Part shown: positions 51,621-60,717 of the stretch, piece after piece | Layout of the letters: each line of letters starts with the position of its first letter | How positions within the stretch are numbered: the first letter of the stretch is position 1 | DNA from: Vibrio gigantis | GTDB lineage: Bacteria > Pseudomonadota > Gammaproteobacteria > Enterobacterales > Vibrionaceae | Assembly (NCBI RefSeq): GCF_024347515.1 | Contig: NZ_AP025493.1 | Coordinates: forward strand, 1,054,001-1,118,000 | Length of the DNA: 64,000 nt | Direction: 5' to 3' | Notes under the pieces: model-generated | What the model was told of the DNA's origin: nothing | The model's input: the letters and a program-made list of their open reading frames with translations, nothing else | Databases searched by the model: none | Program-made: the position numbers and the translations under genes

Positions 51621-54003
51621 TTCGAACAAGCATGCGATGACCCACGAAGAGATGGTTACCATTGCAAAACAAGACCTAAAAACTGGCGTAGGTAAAAGCG
51701 TTAAACACGACAGTGCAGCCAAGCAAGTCACGGGCGAAGCGGTGTACATTGACGACCGCCTAGAGTTCCCAAATCAGCTGCACGTATACGCACGCCTGAG
51801 CACTCAGGCACACGCGAACATCACCAATATAGATTTATCACCGTGTTACGAATTTGAAGGCGTGGCGATTGCCATTCAAGCCAAAGACGTTCCGGGTGAA
51901 CTGGATATCGGTGCGATACTTCCAGGTGACCCACTGCTTGCTGACGGCAAGGTTGAATACTACGGCCAACCGGTAATTGCGGTAGCAGCTAACGATCTAG
52001 AAACCGCACGCAAAGCCGCGCACGCAGCCATTGTTGAATACGAAGAGCTACCTGCCATTCTTGATGTAAAAGAAGCGTTGGCAAAAGAGCACTTCGTAAC
52101 AGAAAGCCACACTCAACAGCGTGGTGATTCGAAAGCTGCATTGGCAAAAGCGAAGCACGTGATCTCTGGCGATCTAGAGATCGGCGGCCAAGAGCACTTC
52201 TACCTAGAAACCCAAATCAGTAGCGTGATGCCAACCGAAGACGGCGGCATGATCGTCTACACCTCAACACAAAACCCGACCGAAGTTCAAAAACTGGTTG
52301 CGGAAGTGATTGGCGTACCGATGCACAAAGTCGTGATTGATATGCGTCGTATGGGTGGTGGTTTCGGTGGTAAAGAGACCCAAGCAGCCTCTCCAGCGTG
52401 TATGGCAGCTGTGATTGCCCACCTAACAGGCCGACCTACCAAAATGCGCCTGCTGCGTAATGAAGACATGCAACAAACCGGTAAGCGACACCCGTTTTAC
52501 AACCAATACACCGTCGGCTTCGACGACAATGGTGTGATTCAAGGTGCTGATATTACCGTTGCAGGTAACTGTGGTTACTCGCCAGACTTATCAAGCTCTA
52601 TCGTCGACCGTGCAATGTTCCACTCAGACAACGCTTACTACTTAGGCGATGCAACTGTGGTTGGTCATCGATGCAAAACCAACACAGCATCGAACACTGC
52701 GTATCGTGGCTTTGGTGGCCCACAAGGCATGATGACTATCGAACACATCATGGATGAGATTGCTCGTTACCTGAAAAAAGATCCTTTGGAAGTACGTAAG
52801 GCGAACTACTACGGCGAAGAAGGCCGTAACGTAACCCATTACTACCAAACCGTTGAAGACAACTTTTTACCTGAGATAACCGAACAGCTTGAACGCAGCA
52901 GTGACTATCACGCACGTCGTAAAGAAATTGCTGAGTTCAACAAGCAAAGCCCTATCTTGAAGAAAGGCTTAGCGATCACACCCGTGAAATTCGGCATCTC
53001 GTTTACTGCGACTTTCTTGAACCAAGCAGGTGCGCTCATCCATATCTACACCGATGGCAGTATTCATTTGAATCACGGTGGTACTGAAATGGGGCAAGGC
53101 TTGAACATCAAAGTGGCACAAATCGTTGCACAGGAGTTCCAAGTCGATGTCGAACGTATCCAGATCACCGCTACAAACACAGACAAAGTTCCGAACACAT
53201 CACCAACCGCAGCCTCATCGGGCGCCGACCTCAACGGTAAGGCCGCGCAAAACGCCGCAATAACCATTAAGCAGCGCCTGATCGACTTCGCTTCTTCGCA
53301 CTTCAAAGTGTGGCCTGAAGAGGTGGTGTTCAAGAACGGCATGGTGCAGATCCGCGATGAGATCATGACCTTCAACTCATTTGTTGAACTGGCTTGGTTT
53401 AATCAAATTTCGCTATCGAGCACTGGCTTCTACCGCACTCCAAAGATCTATTACGATCACGAGAAAGCGCGCGGTCGCCCGTTCTACTACTACGCGTATG
53501 GTGCCTCTTGTTCAGAAGTCATCATCGATACCCTAACCGGCGAGAACAAGATTCTGCGAGTCGATATCCTGCATGACGTGGGCGCTTCATTGAACCCAGC
53601 GATTGATATAGGACAAGTCGAAGGCGGCTTTGTGCAAGGTGTCGGTTGGTTAACAACGGAAGAGTTGGTTTGGAACCAGCAAGGCCGATTAATGACCAAC
53701 GGCCCGGCGAGTTACAAGATCCCTGCGATTGCTGATATGCCGATTGATTTCAGAACGCACCTTTTGGAAAACCGCAGCAACCCAGAAGACACAGTCTTCA
53801 ACTCGAAAGCCGTGGGTGAACCACCTTTCATGTTGGGTATGTCGGTATGGAGTGCACTGAAAGATGCGATTAGCTATGTCGCTGTCGATGGTGCGATTCC
53901 TAAGCTCAACACACCTGCAACGCCAGAACGCATTCTGATGGCGATACAGGAAGTCACTGAAACGGCTCCGACTTCGGTCGATGCTCAATCAGAAACGGCT
54001 TAG
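51613..54003 (+). CDS. xdhB: Xanthine dehydrogenase large subunit (molybdopterin-binding)
   Basis: This 796-residue catalytic subunit binds the molybdenum cofactor. Visible motifs are 'RRMGGGFGGKETQ' (about 245-257), 'TAYRGFGGPQGM', 'GGTEMGQGLNIKVAQI', 'VGASLNPAIDIGQVEGGFVQG' (in parts), and the catalytic base Glu736 in 'AVGEPPFMLG'. Length and order match XdhB of two-subunit bacterial enzymes. It acts in the cytoplasm with XdhA on hypoxanthine and xanthine. The start overlaps the xdhA end. Confidence 0.96.
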   Translation: MSNSNKHAMTHEEMVTIAKQDLKTGVGKSVKHDSAAKQVTGEAVYIDDRLEFPNQLHVYARLSTQAHANITNIDLSPCYEFEGVAIAIQAKDVPGELDIGAILPGDPLLADGKVEYYGQPVIAVAANDLETARKAAHAAIVEYEELPAILDVKEALAKEHFVTESHTQQRGDSKAALAKAKHVISGDLEIGGQEHFYLETQISSVMPTEDGGMIVYTSTQNPTEVQKLVAEVIGVPMHKVVIDMRRMGGGFGGKETQAASPACMAAVIAHLTGRPTKMRLLRNEDMQQTGKRHPFYNQYTVGFDDNGVIQGADITVAGNCGYSPDLSSSIVDRAMFHSDNAYYLGDATVVGHRCKTNTASNTAYRGFGGPQGMMTIEHIMDEIARYLKKDPLEVRKANYYGEEGRNVTHYYQTVEDNFLPEITEQLERSSDYHARRKEIAEFNKQSPILKKGLAITPVKFGISFTATFLNQAGALIHIYTDGSIHLNHGGTEMGQGLNIKVAQIVAQEFQVDVERIQITATNTDKVPNTSPTAASSGADLNGKAAQNAAITIKQRLIDFASSHFKVWPEEVVFKNGMVQIRDEIMTFNSFVELAWFNQISLSSTGFYRTPKIYYDHEKARGRPFYYYAYGASCSEVIIDTLTGENKILRVDILHDVGASLNPAIDIGQVEGGFVQGVGWLTTEELVWNQQGRLMTNGPASYKIPAIADMPIDFRTHLLENRSNPEDTVFNSKAVGEPPFMLGMSVWSALKDAISYVAVDGAIPKLNTPATPERILMAIQEVTETAPTSVDAQSETA

Positions 54004-54068
54004 GGCTGATAGGTATCTAAGACACCAATAGGCAGCTAGGGAAGCAAAGAAGGGATTTAGGAGGACAT

Positions 54069-54950
54069 ATGTTTAAGGATAATTGGATTCACGAACTGGC
54101 AAAACTGGAAGAGAACTACGAGCCATGTGTGATGGTGACAGTGCTTGAAGACAGAGGCTCAGTGCCGCGTGATGCGGGTACCAAGATGCTTGTCACTCGT
54201 GACCGAATCATCGCTACGATTGGTGGTGGTCACCTTGAACATGTGGCCACTAAAATGGCTCGCGAGATGCTGATTGCCAGCGAAAAATCGCTCAAAGTCG
54301 AGCGCTTCAACCTCGGTGCTCGTTTAGGCCAATGTTGTGGCGGAATGGCAACGTTAAGCTTTGAACCGATTGGCACTCAGCAGAATCACCTTGTGTTGTT
54401 CGGCGCTGGCCATGTTGCCAAAGCGCTACTGCACATTGTCGCAACTCTGCCCTTCCGTGTGACCTGGATTGATGAACGTGAAGAAGTATTTCCTGAAACG
54501 CTGCCACACGGTGTGAAAAAACTTGTCTCAGACGACCCTGTCGGAGAAGTGAAACACATGCCGCCGAACAGCTATTACCTTGTGATGACGCACAACCACC
54601 AGCTCGATTTCGATTTAACGAAAGCCATTATCGACCGTGAAGACAGCCGTTACTTCGGCATGATCGGCTCGCTTACTAAGCGTAAGAAGTTCGACTTCCG
54701 CTTAGAGCAACGTGGCTACAGCCAAGAACAAATCGAAACCATGATTTGCCCGATTGGCATTAGCGCCGTGAATGGCAAACATCCGGCTGAAATTGCGGTA
54801 TCGGTTGCGGGTGAACTGATCGCACACTATCAAGGCCAAGCGCTTGAACAAAAGCGCCCAACCAAACAATATCGAAATCAGGATTTGACCGATCAACACA
54901 GTCAACCAAGCGATGTAGGCGAACCACCATTGGAAGAGAAGATCGCCTAA
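54069..54950 (+). CDS. xdhC: Xanthine dehydrogenase accessory protein (molybdenum cofactor insertase)
   Basis: XdhC binds the molybdenum cofactor, helps sulfurate it and inserts it into XdhB. The 293-residue product has the XdhC/CoxI domain ('VTVLEDRGSVPRDAGTKML', 'ATIGGGHLEHVATKMA') and a Rossmann domain ('HLVLFGAGHVAKALLHIV' near 107, 'YYLVMTHNHQLDFDL', 'FGMIGSLTKRKKF'). It follows xdhB by 65 bp with an AGGAGG site. The last 30 residues are polar and variable. Confidence 0.95.
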   Translation: MFKDNWIHELAKLEENYEPCVMVTVLEDRGSVPRDAGTKMLVTRDRIIATIGGGHLEHVATKMAREMLIASEKSLKVERFNLGARLGQCCGGMATLSFEPIGTQQNHLVLFGAGHVAKALLHIVATLPFRVTWIDEREEVFPETLPHGVKKLVSDDPVGEVKHMPPNSYYLVMTHNHQLDFDLTKAIIDREDSRYFGMIGSLTKRKKFDFRLEQRGYSQEQIETMICPIGISAVNGKHPAEIAVSVAGELIAHYQGQALEQKRPTKQYRNQDLTDQHSQPSDVGEPPLEEKIA

Positions 54951-55009
54951 TACAAGTCGCAAAGCTTCAGTGGCCATAACGTCGCTGAAGTCATTAAAAG
55001 GAAGTAAAC

Positions 55010-56344
55010 ATGACAACGCAACGCAAAGCTTATCGCGCCAGTATTTTACACAGCGTAGCCGACCCAAAAGACGTCGGTATCGATGAGTCTTACGACTATT
55101 TTGAAGACGGTGTTTTAGTGGTTGAGAACGGCCACATCGTCGACTTAGGCAATGCCGATGAAGTATTGGCTCGCCAGCCTAAAACACTCGAAGTAAAAGA
55201 ATACAAAGACAAGCTGATCACCTCTGGCTTTATTGATACGCACATCCACTACCCTCAAACAGGCATGATCGCGTCTTACGGTGAGCAGCTACTCGATTGG
55301 TTAGAGAACTATACCTTCCCAGAAGAGAAACGCTTCAAAAACCCAGTTTACGCACACAAAGTAGCAAAGCTATTCCTAGACGAATTAGCAAGCAACGGTA
55401 CTACTACTGCACTGGTTTTTGGCACGGTACACAAAGAGTCGGTTAACGTATTCTTTGAAGAAGCAGAGAAACGTAATCTACGTATGATTGCAGGTAAGGT
55501 GCTAATGGATCGCAACGCGCCAGACTACCTCACCGACACGCCAGAATCTGGCTACGCTGACTCCAAAGAACTCATCGAGAAATGGCACAATCGCAGCCGC
55601 TTGCTTTACGCGGTGACACCTCGTTTTGCGCCAACCAGCACACCAGAGCAATTGGCTACCGTTGGTAAACTTCTTGAAGAATACCCAGATGTGTACATGC
55701 ACACGCACCTTTCTGAAAACGAGAAAGAGATTGAATGGGTAAAAGCACTATTCCCAGACCGCGACAGCTATTTAGATGTTTATGACTACTATGGTTTGCT
55801 GCACAAACGTTCGGTATTCGCCCATGGTATTCACCTGTCTGACTGCGAATGTAAGCGCCTAGCGGACACCGAATCCGCCATCGCTTTCTGTCCGACCTCT
55901 AACCTGTTCTTAGGCTCCGGTTTATTCCGATTACCCGAAATGGAAGAACACGGCATTCGTGTTGGTATGGGTACTGATGTCGGTGCAGGCACTAGCTTCT
56001 CAATCCTGCAGACCATGAGTGAAGCCTACAAGATCATGCAGCTTCAACATAAGAAGCTGCACCCAGCGAAATCCCTGTTCTTGGCAACATTAGGCGGCGC
56101 ACGTTCTCTGCATTTAGAAGACAAGATCGGTAACTTGGAAGTAGGAAAAGAAGCAGATTTCGTGGTGCTCGACTTGCACGCCACACAATTGATGCGCTTT
56201 AGAATGGAACAAGCAACCAAGCTTGAAGAAAAACTATTTGTACTGATGAGCTTAGGTGACGACAGAACCGTCAGCGAGACTTACATATACGGTGAGAAAG
56301 CCTACGATGTGAATTTCAAAGACTACAAGAAGCTCGTTAGCTAG
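55010..56344 (+). CDS. guaD: Guanine deaminase
   Basis: This 444-residue amidohydrolase converts guanine to xanthine, the substrate of the enzyme encoded just upstream. Metal ligands are visible in 'GFIDTHIHYPQTG' (HxH near 82-84), 'YMHTHLSEN', 'VFAHGIHLSD' and 'VGMGTDVGAGTSF' (catalytic Asp). 'GEQLLDWLENYTFPEEKRF' is the guanine deaminase signature. It is the last gene of the xdhABC-guaD operon, closed by a terminator at 56422. Confidence 0.96.
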   Translation: MTTQRKAYRASILHSVADPKDVGIDESYDYFEDGVLVVENGHIVDLGNADEVLARQPKTLEVKEYKDKLITSGFIDTHIHYPQTGMIASYGEQLLDWLENYTFPEEKRFKNPVYAHKVAKLFLDELASNGTTTALVFGTVHKESVNVFFEEAEKRNLRMIAGKVLMDRNAPDYLTDTPESGYADSKELIEKWHNRSRLLYAVTPRFAPTSTPEQLATVGKLLEEYPDVYMHTHLSENEKEIEWVKALFPDRDSYLDVYDYYGLLHKRSVFAHGIHLSDCECKRLADTESAIAFCPTSNLFLGSGLFRLPEMEEHGIRVGMGTDVGAGTSFSILQTMSEAYKIMQLQHKKLHPAKSLFLATLGGARSLHLEDKIGNLEVGKEADFVVLDLHATQLMRFRMEQATKLEEKLFVLMSLGDDRTVSETYIYGEKAYDVNFKDYKKLVS

Positions 56345-56421
56345 ACTGAAAACCGAGTAACAATCGCTAGACAGCGACAGCCGTCGTTAATTAAAAATCC
56401 GTCCAGATTTATCTAGCCTCG

Positions 56422-56454
56422 AAAGACCAGTTGCTGATGCCACTGGTCTTTTTT
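56422..56454 (+). terminator. Rho-independent terminator ending the xdhABC-guaD operon
   Basis: AAAGACCAGT pairs with ACTGGTCTTT around a 10-nt loop, followed by TTTTG. Confidence 0.88.
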
Positions 56455-56631
56455 GTGCTTCATTCAAAGAAATATAAATTAACCGTTCACAAACAACGAT
56501 CTTCGGTGACGCCAAGTCATTATATTGATAGGTTAATGTTTATACATATCGACTTCATACTTCACTTTAGCGTCTCTCTAAAACATTCGTTTCTCAGCTA
56601 AATGGAAGCACTCAATCTAGAAAGGAATTCT

Positions 56632-57513
56632 ATGTTCGAACAGGTCGTCAGTATTCTGTTTCCCGTTTTTGCTTTAGCCAGTGCTGGCTTTGCGGTCGGT
56701 CGCTGGCTCAAGCCCGATTTCAAGCCGATCAATCGCATCAACATGGATGTTTGTATTCCTGCTTTGGTGTTTGCATCGCTGACCACCATGTCCCTCGACA
56801 CCGAGCAACTGCCACTGATCTCTGCGTCTTTGGTGGCGGTGCTAGTGCCAGCTTTATTGATGATTCCGATCTGTAAAATCTTTAAGCTCAATTTCAAAGC
56901 CTGGGCTCCACCACACATGTTTCGTAACAGTGGTAACCTCGCCATTCCCTTGTTCACTTATACTTTTGGCGAGAGTGTATTAGCCCCTGCGGTATTACTG
57001 TTTGTGGTGTCGGCGTGTGTGCACATTAGTGTTGGTTTAGCGCTACTAAGCGAAGGTAATCCGATCAAACAGATCCTCAAGATGCCGATATTCTTAGCCG
57101 CCGCATTAGCGATGACGTTGAACCTATCTGGCATTGCAGTGTGGAATCCAATCTACGAAGCCACATCGCTGCTTGGGCAAGCTGCCGTGCCTATCATGCT
57201 GCTATCGCTGGGTTCGCAAATGGTCAACTTAAGGCTGAGCGGATTAAAAGTCGGCTTGTTGTGCACCGTTCAATCCCTGTTTACTGGCGCCATCGCCTTT
57301 ACCATCATCTATTTATTTATCCCGCTACCTACGCTGCACCTACAAATGATGGTGCTGTTCACCATGCTGCCACCCGCCGTAATGAACTACCTGTTCGCAG
57401 AACGCTTCAATGTAGAGCCACCCAAGGTCGCGTCTATGGTGTTATTCGGCAACTTCCTGAGCGTGGTAACGCTGCCGATATTGCTATCATTTGCGTTGTC
57501 TTTGTCGACCTGA
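56632..57513 (+). CDS. AEC-family (auxin efflux carrier) permease
   Basis: This 293-residue inner-membrane protein starts at ATG 56632 with AAGGA upstream; an in-frame ATG 30 nt earlier lacks a site. About ten helices occur in the AEC/bile-acid-symporter arrangement, with 'FPVFALASAGFAVGRWLKP' near the start, 'HMFRNSGNLAIPLFTYTFG' (conserved Asn motif of the first repeat) and 'MLPPAVMNYLFAERFNVEP' (second repeat). AEC proteins carry organic anions. It follows the purine operon beyond a terminator, so a link to purine products is possible but unproven. Confidence 0.9.
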   Translation: MFEQVVSILFPVFALASAGFAVGRWLKPDFKPINRINMDVCIPALVFASLTTMSLDTEQLPLISASLVAVLVPALLMIPICKIFKLNFKAWAPPHMFRNSGNLAIPLFTYTFGESVLAPAVLLFVVSACVHISVGLALLSEGNPIKQILKMPIFLAAALAMTLNLSGIAVWNPIYEATSLLGQAAVPIMLLSLGSQMVNLRLSGLKVGLLCTVQSLFTGAIAFTIIYLFIPLPTLHLQMMVLFTMLPPAVMNYLFAERFNVEPPKVASMVLFGNFLSVVTLPILLSFALSLST

Positions 57514-57530
57514 AGGCCGTAAACCTTTTA

Positions 57531-57950
57531 CTATCGAGTCGGATAAGCCTGCCCTTCCCCCTGAGAAGTCGCGGCCGATGAAGCGTGCCTGTGCAGCCAC
57601 ACCCAACGGTCCGTTTTCTTGAGTATCACGCTCCAACGAACAGGGATAGACAAAAACGATCCACCCGCATTCAAATGGATCGTTAAACACTGTGAAACCA
57701 CAGCATGATCACCCGATATCACAGTATCTGACCAACCCCATTCAAACCTCATCGCTGTGGCTTCAGCAAAATTTCTTAGAAATAGCTGCTTTACTGATTC
57801 TGCACCTGAACACAACTCATCTTCACCCGTCCCTATCACTGAAATGTGGCCATTCACATCAAATACACGCATCAGTGCTTCAATATCTTTTGCACAATAC
57901 GCGTCTGCGTAATTATTTAACGTAGCCATAATGTCATCGAGATCTTTCAT
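57531..57950 (-). CDS. NTF2-like / SnoaL-fold protein (DUF4440 type)
   Basis: The ATG at 57950 (MKDLDDIMATLNNYADAY) has a perfect AAGGAG at 9 nt; an upstream ATG at 57971 overlaps that site. The 139-residue product has the cystatin-like NTF2 pattern: an N-terminal helix pair ('YADAYCAKDIEALMRVFD'), 'GHISVIGTGEDE' and then sheet strands ('AVVSQCLTIHLNAGG', 'RWSVILKKTDRWVWLHRHAS'). Such proteins bind or isomerise small hydrophobic ligands. It is convergent with the AEC gene (17-bp gap). The role is unknown. Confidence 0.8.
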   Translation of the reverse strand: MKDLDDIMATLNNYADAYCAKDIEALMRVFDVNGHISVIGTGEDELCSGAESVKQLFLRNFAEATAMRFEWGWSDTVISGDHAVVSQCLTIHLNAGGSFLSIPVRWSVILKKTDRWVWLHRHASSAATSQGEGQAYPTR

Positions 57951-58126
57951 GGTGCACTCCTTGGTTACCATGAAGTGTAGACCAACGCTTTAAAACGATT
58001 CGATCCAAATCAAGGCTGTTACTTACACTGTAATATCATCAAAAAAGAGGAGTTTTCACGAAGAGAGCCGGAAGGGAAAACAAAAATGACGGACTTAACC
58101 GCCACTAGAGAGAAGGTGTTTTAAAC

Positions 58127-58435
58127 TTAGTTTGAAGGGTAAACGCGATAGTTAGGTTCGTTGAGGTTCTCTGCAAACCCAAGCTCACCAATAAAGTAGA
58201 TAGCACTACCAATCGTATCCAAAGTATCATTCGGCTCTCTTTCAGGTATGTCACCGATTGACGGTACGGTTTGTATCGCAGCTCTCTCTTTACAAATGAT
58301 ACTTCCACATTGCCTTTCAGAAAAACTCGGTGTCGGTATCTCATGTTGTTTTCCGTGCCCTAAAAACACAGATTCATTCGCGCCAAATACACCGCCTGAG
58401 AACAAAACGAGTAAAGGTACCCCTAGCTTTATCAT
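58127..58435 (-). CDS. Small exported hypothetical protein
   Basis: From the ATG at 58435 (GGG 7 nt upstream; GTG at 58441 is too close) the product has 102 residues with a signal peptide (MIKLGVPLLVLFSGGVFG, cleavage before ANES). The mature part has one close cysteine pair ('QCGSIICKE') that could form a disulfide and no membrane segment. No family recognised. It is flanked by gaps of about 120-180 bp and appears monocistronic. Confidence 0.6.
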   Translation of the reverse strand: MIKLGVPLLVLFSGGVFGANESVFLGHGKQHEIPTPSFSERQCGSIICKERAAIQTVPSIGDIPEREPNDTLDTIGSAIYFIGELGFAENLNEPNYRVYPSN

Positions 58436-58558
58436 ACTCACACCCTACTGTTTATAAAATTGAGCAGAATGATATCTAACACTTGAACTATTGAACAGTG
58501 TTTTTAATTAAACGGCATAACATCGCCTATCTTGCATGATAACGACCAAGCCTGAAAA

Positions 58559-59101
58559 CTAACTTATGAGCGCTAGAAGTTGATAGGCGATGAGCACTAA
58601 GAACATTAATACGGTGGAATAAAATGTCAGAGCAAAACCGAACGCTCTGGCTGGAGCACCTTGTTTGTACCCCTTAAAAAAGAAAATTCGCCCAATGGCA
58701 AACAACATCGAGCATAACGGTACGACCGATAACCATGAAGCTGGCATTAATAAACTCCAAGCCGTATACACACCAAGCGCAATCACAAATTGTTCTAATG
58801 TGTTTTGGAGTAAGCTCTGTAAAATCATCGCTTCGTTTGTGCCAGACGTTAAACCACTGCCATCAATGTCTTCCGGGCTAAAAAAACGGAACTTGGCGAG
58901 CCGACCAATTGATGCAATCAAAAATAGAACCGGAAATAGTAAGGACAGTGCTAAAACAGTAAGTCGTTCTGATACTTGACTAATTTCTGAGTAATTGAAG
59001 GGGTCGAATACAACCGCAACTGCGATGACAACGATTGAAGTCAGCATTGCTGAGACCATTCCTTTTAAAACACCACTTTGTTTATTCGATAATTTCATCA
59101 T
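58559..59101 (-). CDS. MAPEG-family membrane protein
   Basis: This 180-residue protein has four hydrophobic helices. The MAPEG pattern is visible: 'LLQNTLEQFVIALGVYTAWSLL' (with the conserved N-x-x-E), 'VVPLCSMLFAIGRIFFFKGYKQG' (in parts, with the R-I-F-F-x-x-G-Y block) and a last helix 'LTFYSTVLMFLVLIAYQLL'. Family members include microsomal glutathione transferases and leukotriene synthases; bacterial ones may conjugate glutathione to lipophilic compounds. Single gene, no clear partner. Confidence 0.85.
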   Translation of the reverse strand: MMKLSNKQSGVLKGMVSAMLTSIVVIAVAVVFDPFNYSEISQVSERLTVLALSLLFPVLFLIASIGRLAKFRFFSPEDIDGSGLTSGTNEAMILQSLLQNTLEQFVIALGVYTAWSLLMPASWLSVVPLCSMLFAIGRIFFFKGYKQGAPARAFGFALTFYSTVLMFLVLIAYQLLALIS

Positions 59102-59205
59102 TCCCTCAAACCAAATTCACACCATTTAAAAATACGGTAACTAGGGCGTTTAAGCTGTGACCTCTAGGTGTATTCCATACAAAGAACCGTTATTGAATCC
59201 TCTAG

Positions 59206-59601
59206 TTACTTGTCTTGACTCACAATCGCCTCAGCTTCGATTTCAAGAAGCCATTCAGGGTTGATGAAGCGGCTGACTTCAACCACGGTATCAACAGGCA
59301 AGATATCTCTGAAATAACGGCCTCTCACTTTCGCCACCTCTGACCAATCGTTAATGTTGGTCAACATTATCCGAGTTCTTACCACATCACCTAAGCCGCT
59401 ACCTGCACTTTCAAGCGCCGCTTTAATGGTCTCAATACACTGTTGAGTTTGTGCTGCGGGGTCTCCAACACCTACCGTCATCCCGTGCTCATCGATAGGC
59501 GCAGTGCCACCAACTGAAATATGGTTACCCACTCTCACTGCCCGAGAAAAACCGATAACCGGAGCGTAAGGACTTGTGCTTGCAATCAATTGTCTTGTCA
59601 T
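59206..59601 (-). CDS. RidA/YjgF-family protein
   Basis: The 131-residue protein has the RidA fold pattern: 'FSRAVRVGNHISVGGTAPID' (in parts), 'AQTQQCIETIKAALESAGSGLGDVVRTRIML' (in parts) and the conserved Arg and Glu ('RTRIMLTN', 'LLEIEAEAIV') that bind the ligand carboxylate. It differs from classic RidA (longer first loop, 'EHGMTVGVGDP') and resembles the Rid6/7-like subgroup that may not deaminate 2-aminoacrylate. It lies 130 bp downstream of a LysR gene on the same strand. Confidence 0.9.
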   Translation of the reverse strand: MTRQLIASTSPYAPVIGFSRAVRVGNHISVGGTAPIDEHGMTVGVGDPAAQTQQCIETIKAALESAGSGLGDVVRTRIMLTNINDWSEVAKVRGRYFRDILPVDTVVEVSRFINPEWLLEIEAEAIVSQDK

Positions 59602-59731
59602 AAATCACCTCTTAGTTAAAACCGTAGTTGTAACTTCTGAGCATGTCTACTAGCCACAGGGCTCTCTAGCTTATGGCAGGTGCCAATGCTCTGATGTTAA
59701 CGCCATCACCTCTCAATTGAATTCTCTATAG

Positions 59732-60598
59732 TCAGGCTTTTTCGTTAAAATACTGAACACTATGATCAATGAACAACCGAGTTAAACGCGGAAGCTGCTT
59801 TCTGGAAGGGTAAAGCAAACTGATTTCGAATAAAGGCATCGGAAAGTCAGGTAAAACCTCGATTAACTCCCCTCTTTTAATCTCGCCTTCACATAAGAAT
59901 GGCGGCAGTTCCGTAACGTACTGACCATTTAAAACACTATACTTAAGTTGAGAATAGTCATTACACACCTCTTTCGGCTCAATTTTTATTTTCTCATCTC
60001 CTAAGCTCCAGAGAATACTCTCTCCCGGATAGCCCCATGCAATACAAGGTTGATGATAAAGCTCCGATGGCTTAGCGATTGGATCCATCTCAGGAGAAGA
60101 AACCAGCTTATGACGATAAGAAGTTAAACGACGAACTACATGCGATAAGTTATTAATGCTCCCAACACGAAAGGCAACATCAATCCCATTTGAGATTAAA
60201 TCTAACTTTTCTGTCGTCACTACCGTATCAATTTCAATGTTTGGATAAGCCTCTTTGAAAGCTTGTAACAATGGCCACACAATATGAAAAGAGGGAGGAA
60301 TGGATATTTTAATCCGCCCTCTTATGGCTTGTTCATTATCAGATAAAGTCTCAAGGCCGTTATTAATCTCATTGAATGCACGAACAAAAGAGTTATATAA
60401 GATGTCGCCAGCTTCTGTTGTTCTCTGTTTTCTCGTTGTCCTTTCCAATAAACGAATGCCTAGTTCTTCTTCCAACTCTGAGACTTTTCTACTTACTGTA
60501 GTGAGTGGAACATTGAGCTCTTTAGCTGCCGCGGTAAAAGAGCCTTTGTCCACAACCGCAACGAAAATCCGCGCTCCATTAAGACTTAGATCTTTCAT
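59732..60598 (-). CDS. LysR-family regulator
   Basis: This 288-residue protein starts 'MKDLSLNGARIFVAVVDKGSFTAAAKEL' (in parts), with the helix-turn-helix 'NVPLTTVSRKVSELEEEL' and 'RLLERTTRKQRTTEAG', the pattern of the DhcR/PgrR-like LysR group. It is divergent from a quinone oxidoreductase gene with 119 bp between starts, which is a recurrent arrangement; AATATGG/CCATATT in between may be its site. Confidence 0.9.
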   Translation of the reverse strand: MKDLSLNGARIFVAVVDKGSFTAAAKELNVPLTTVSRKVSELEEELGIRLLERTTRKQRTTEAGDILYNSFVRAFNEINNGLETLSDNEQAIRGRIKISIPPSFHIVWPLLQAFKEAYPNIEIDTVVTTEKLDLISNGIDVAFRVGSINNLSHVVRRLTSYRHKLVSSPEMDPIAKPSELYHQPCIAWGYPGESILWSLGDEKIKIEPKEVCNDYSQLKYSVLNGQYVTELPPFLCEGEIKRGELIEVLPDFPMPLFEISLLYPSRKQLPRLTRLFIDHSVQYFNEKA

Positions 60599-60610
60599 AC
60601 AATAATTCCA

Positions 60611-60644
60611 AATATGGGATAGTCTATTGTGATTTTACCATATT
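60611..60644. promoter_or_regulatory. Inverted repeat between LysR and quinone oxidoreductase genes
   Basis: AATATGG (60611-60617) and CCATATT (60638-60644) are inverted arms 20 bp apart, just upstream of the LysR start and about 75 bp from the oxidoreductase start. It is a candidate LysR-binding region. Confidence 0.4.
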
Positions 60645-60717
60645 GTTGTTCTTTTTGGTTTGCTTGATACTGCAGTTCTCAACACGAGATTTAACGAAAA
60701 AACATAGGAATAAAATT

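Noticed and set aside
52642..53988. Long minus-strand ORFs inside xdhB
   Set aside because: They oppose a fully conserved catalytic subunit and have no start signals.
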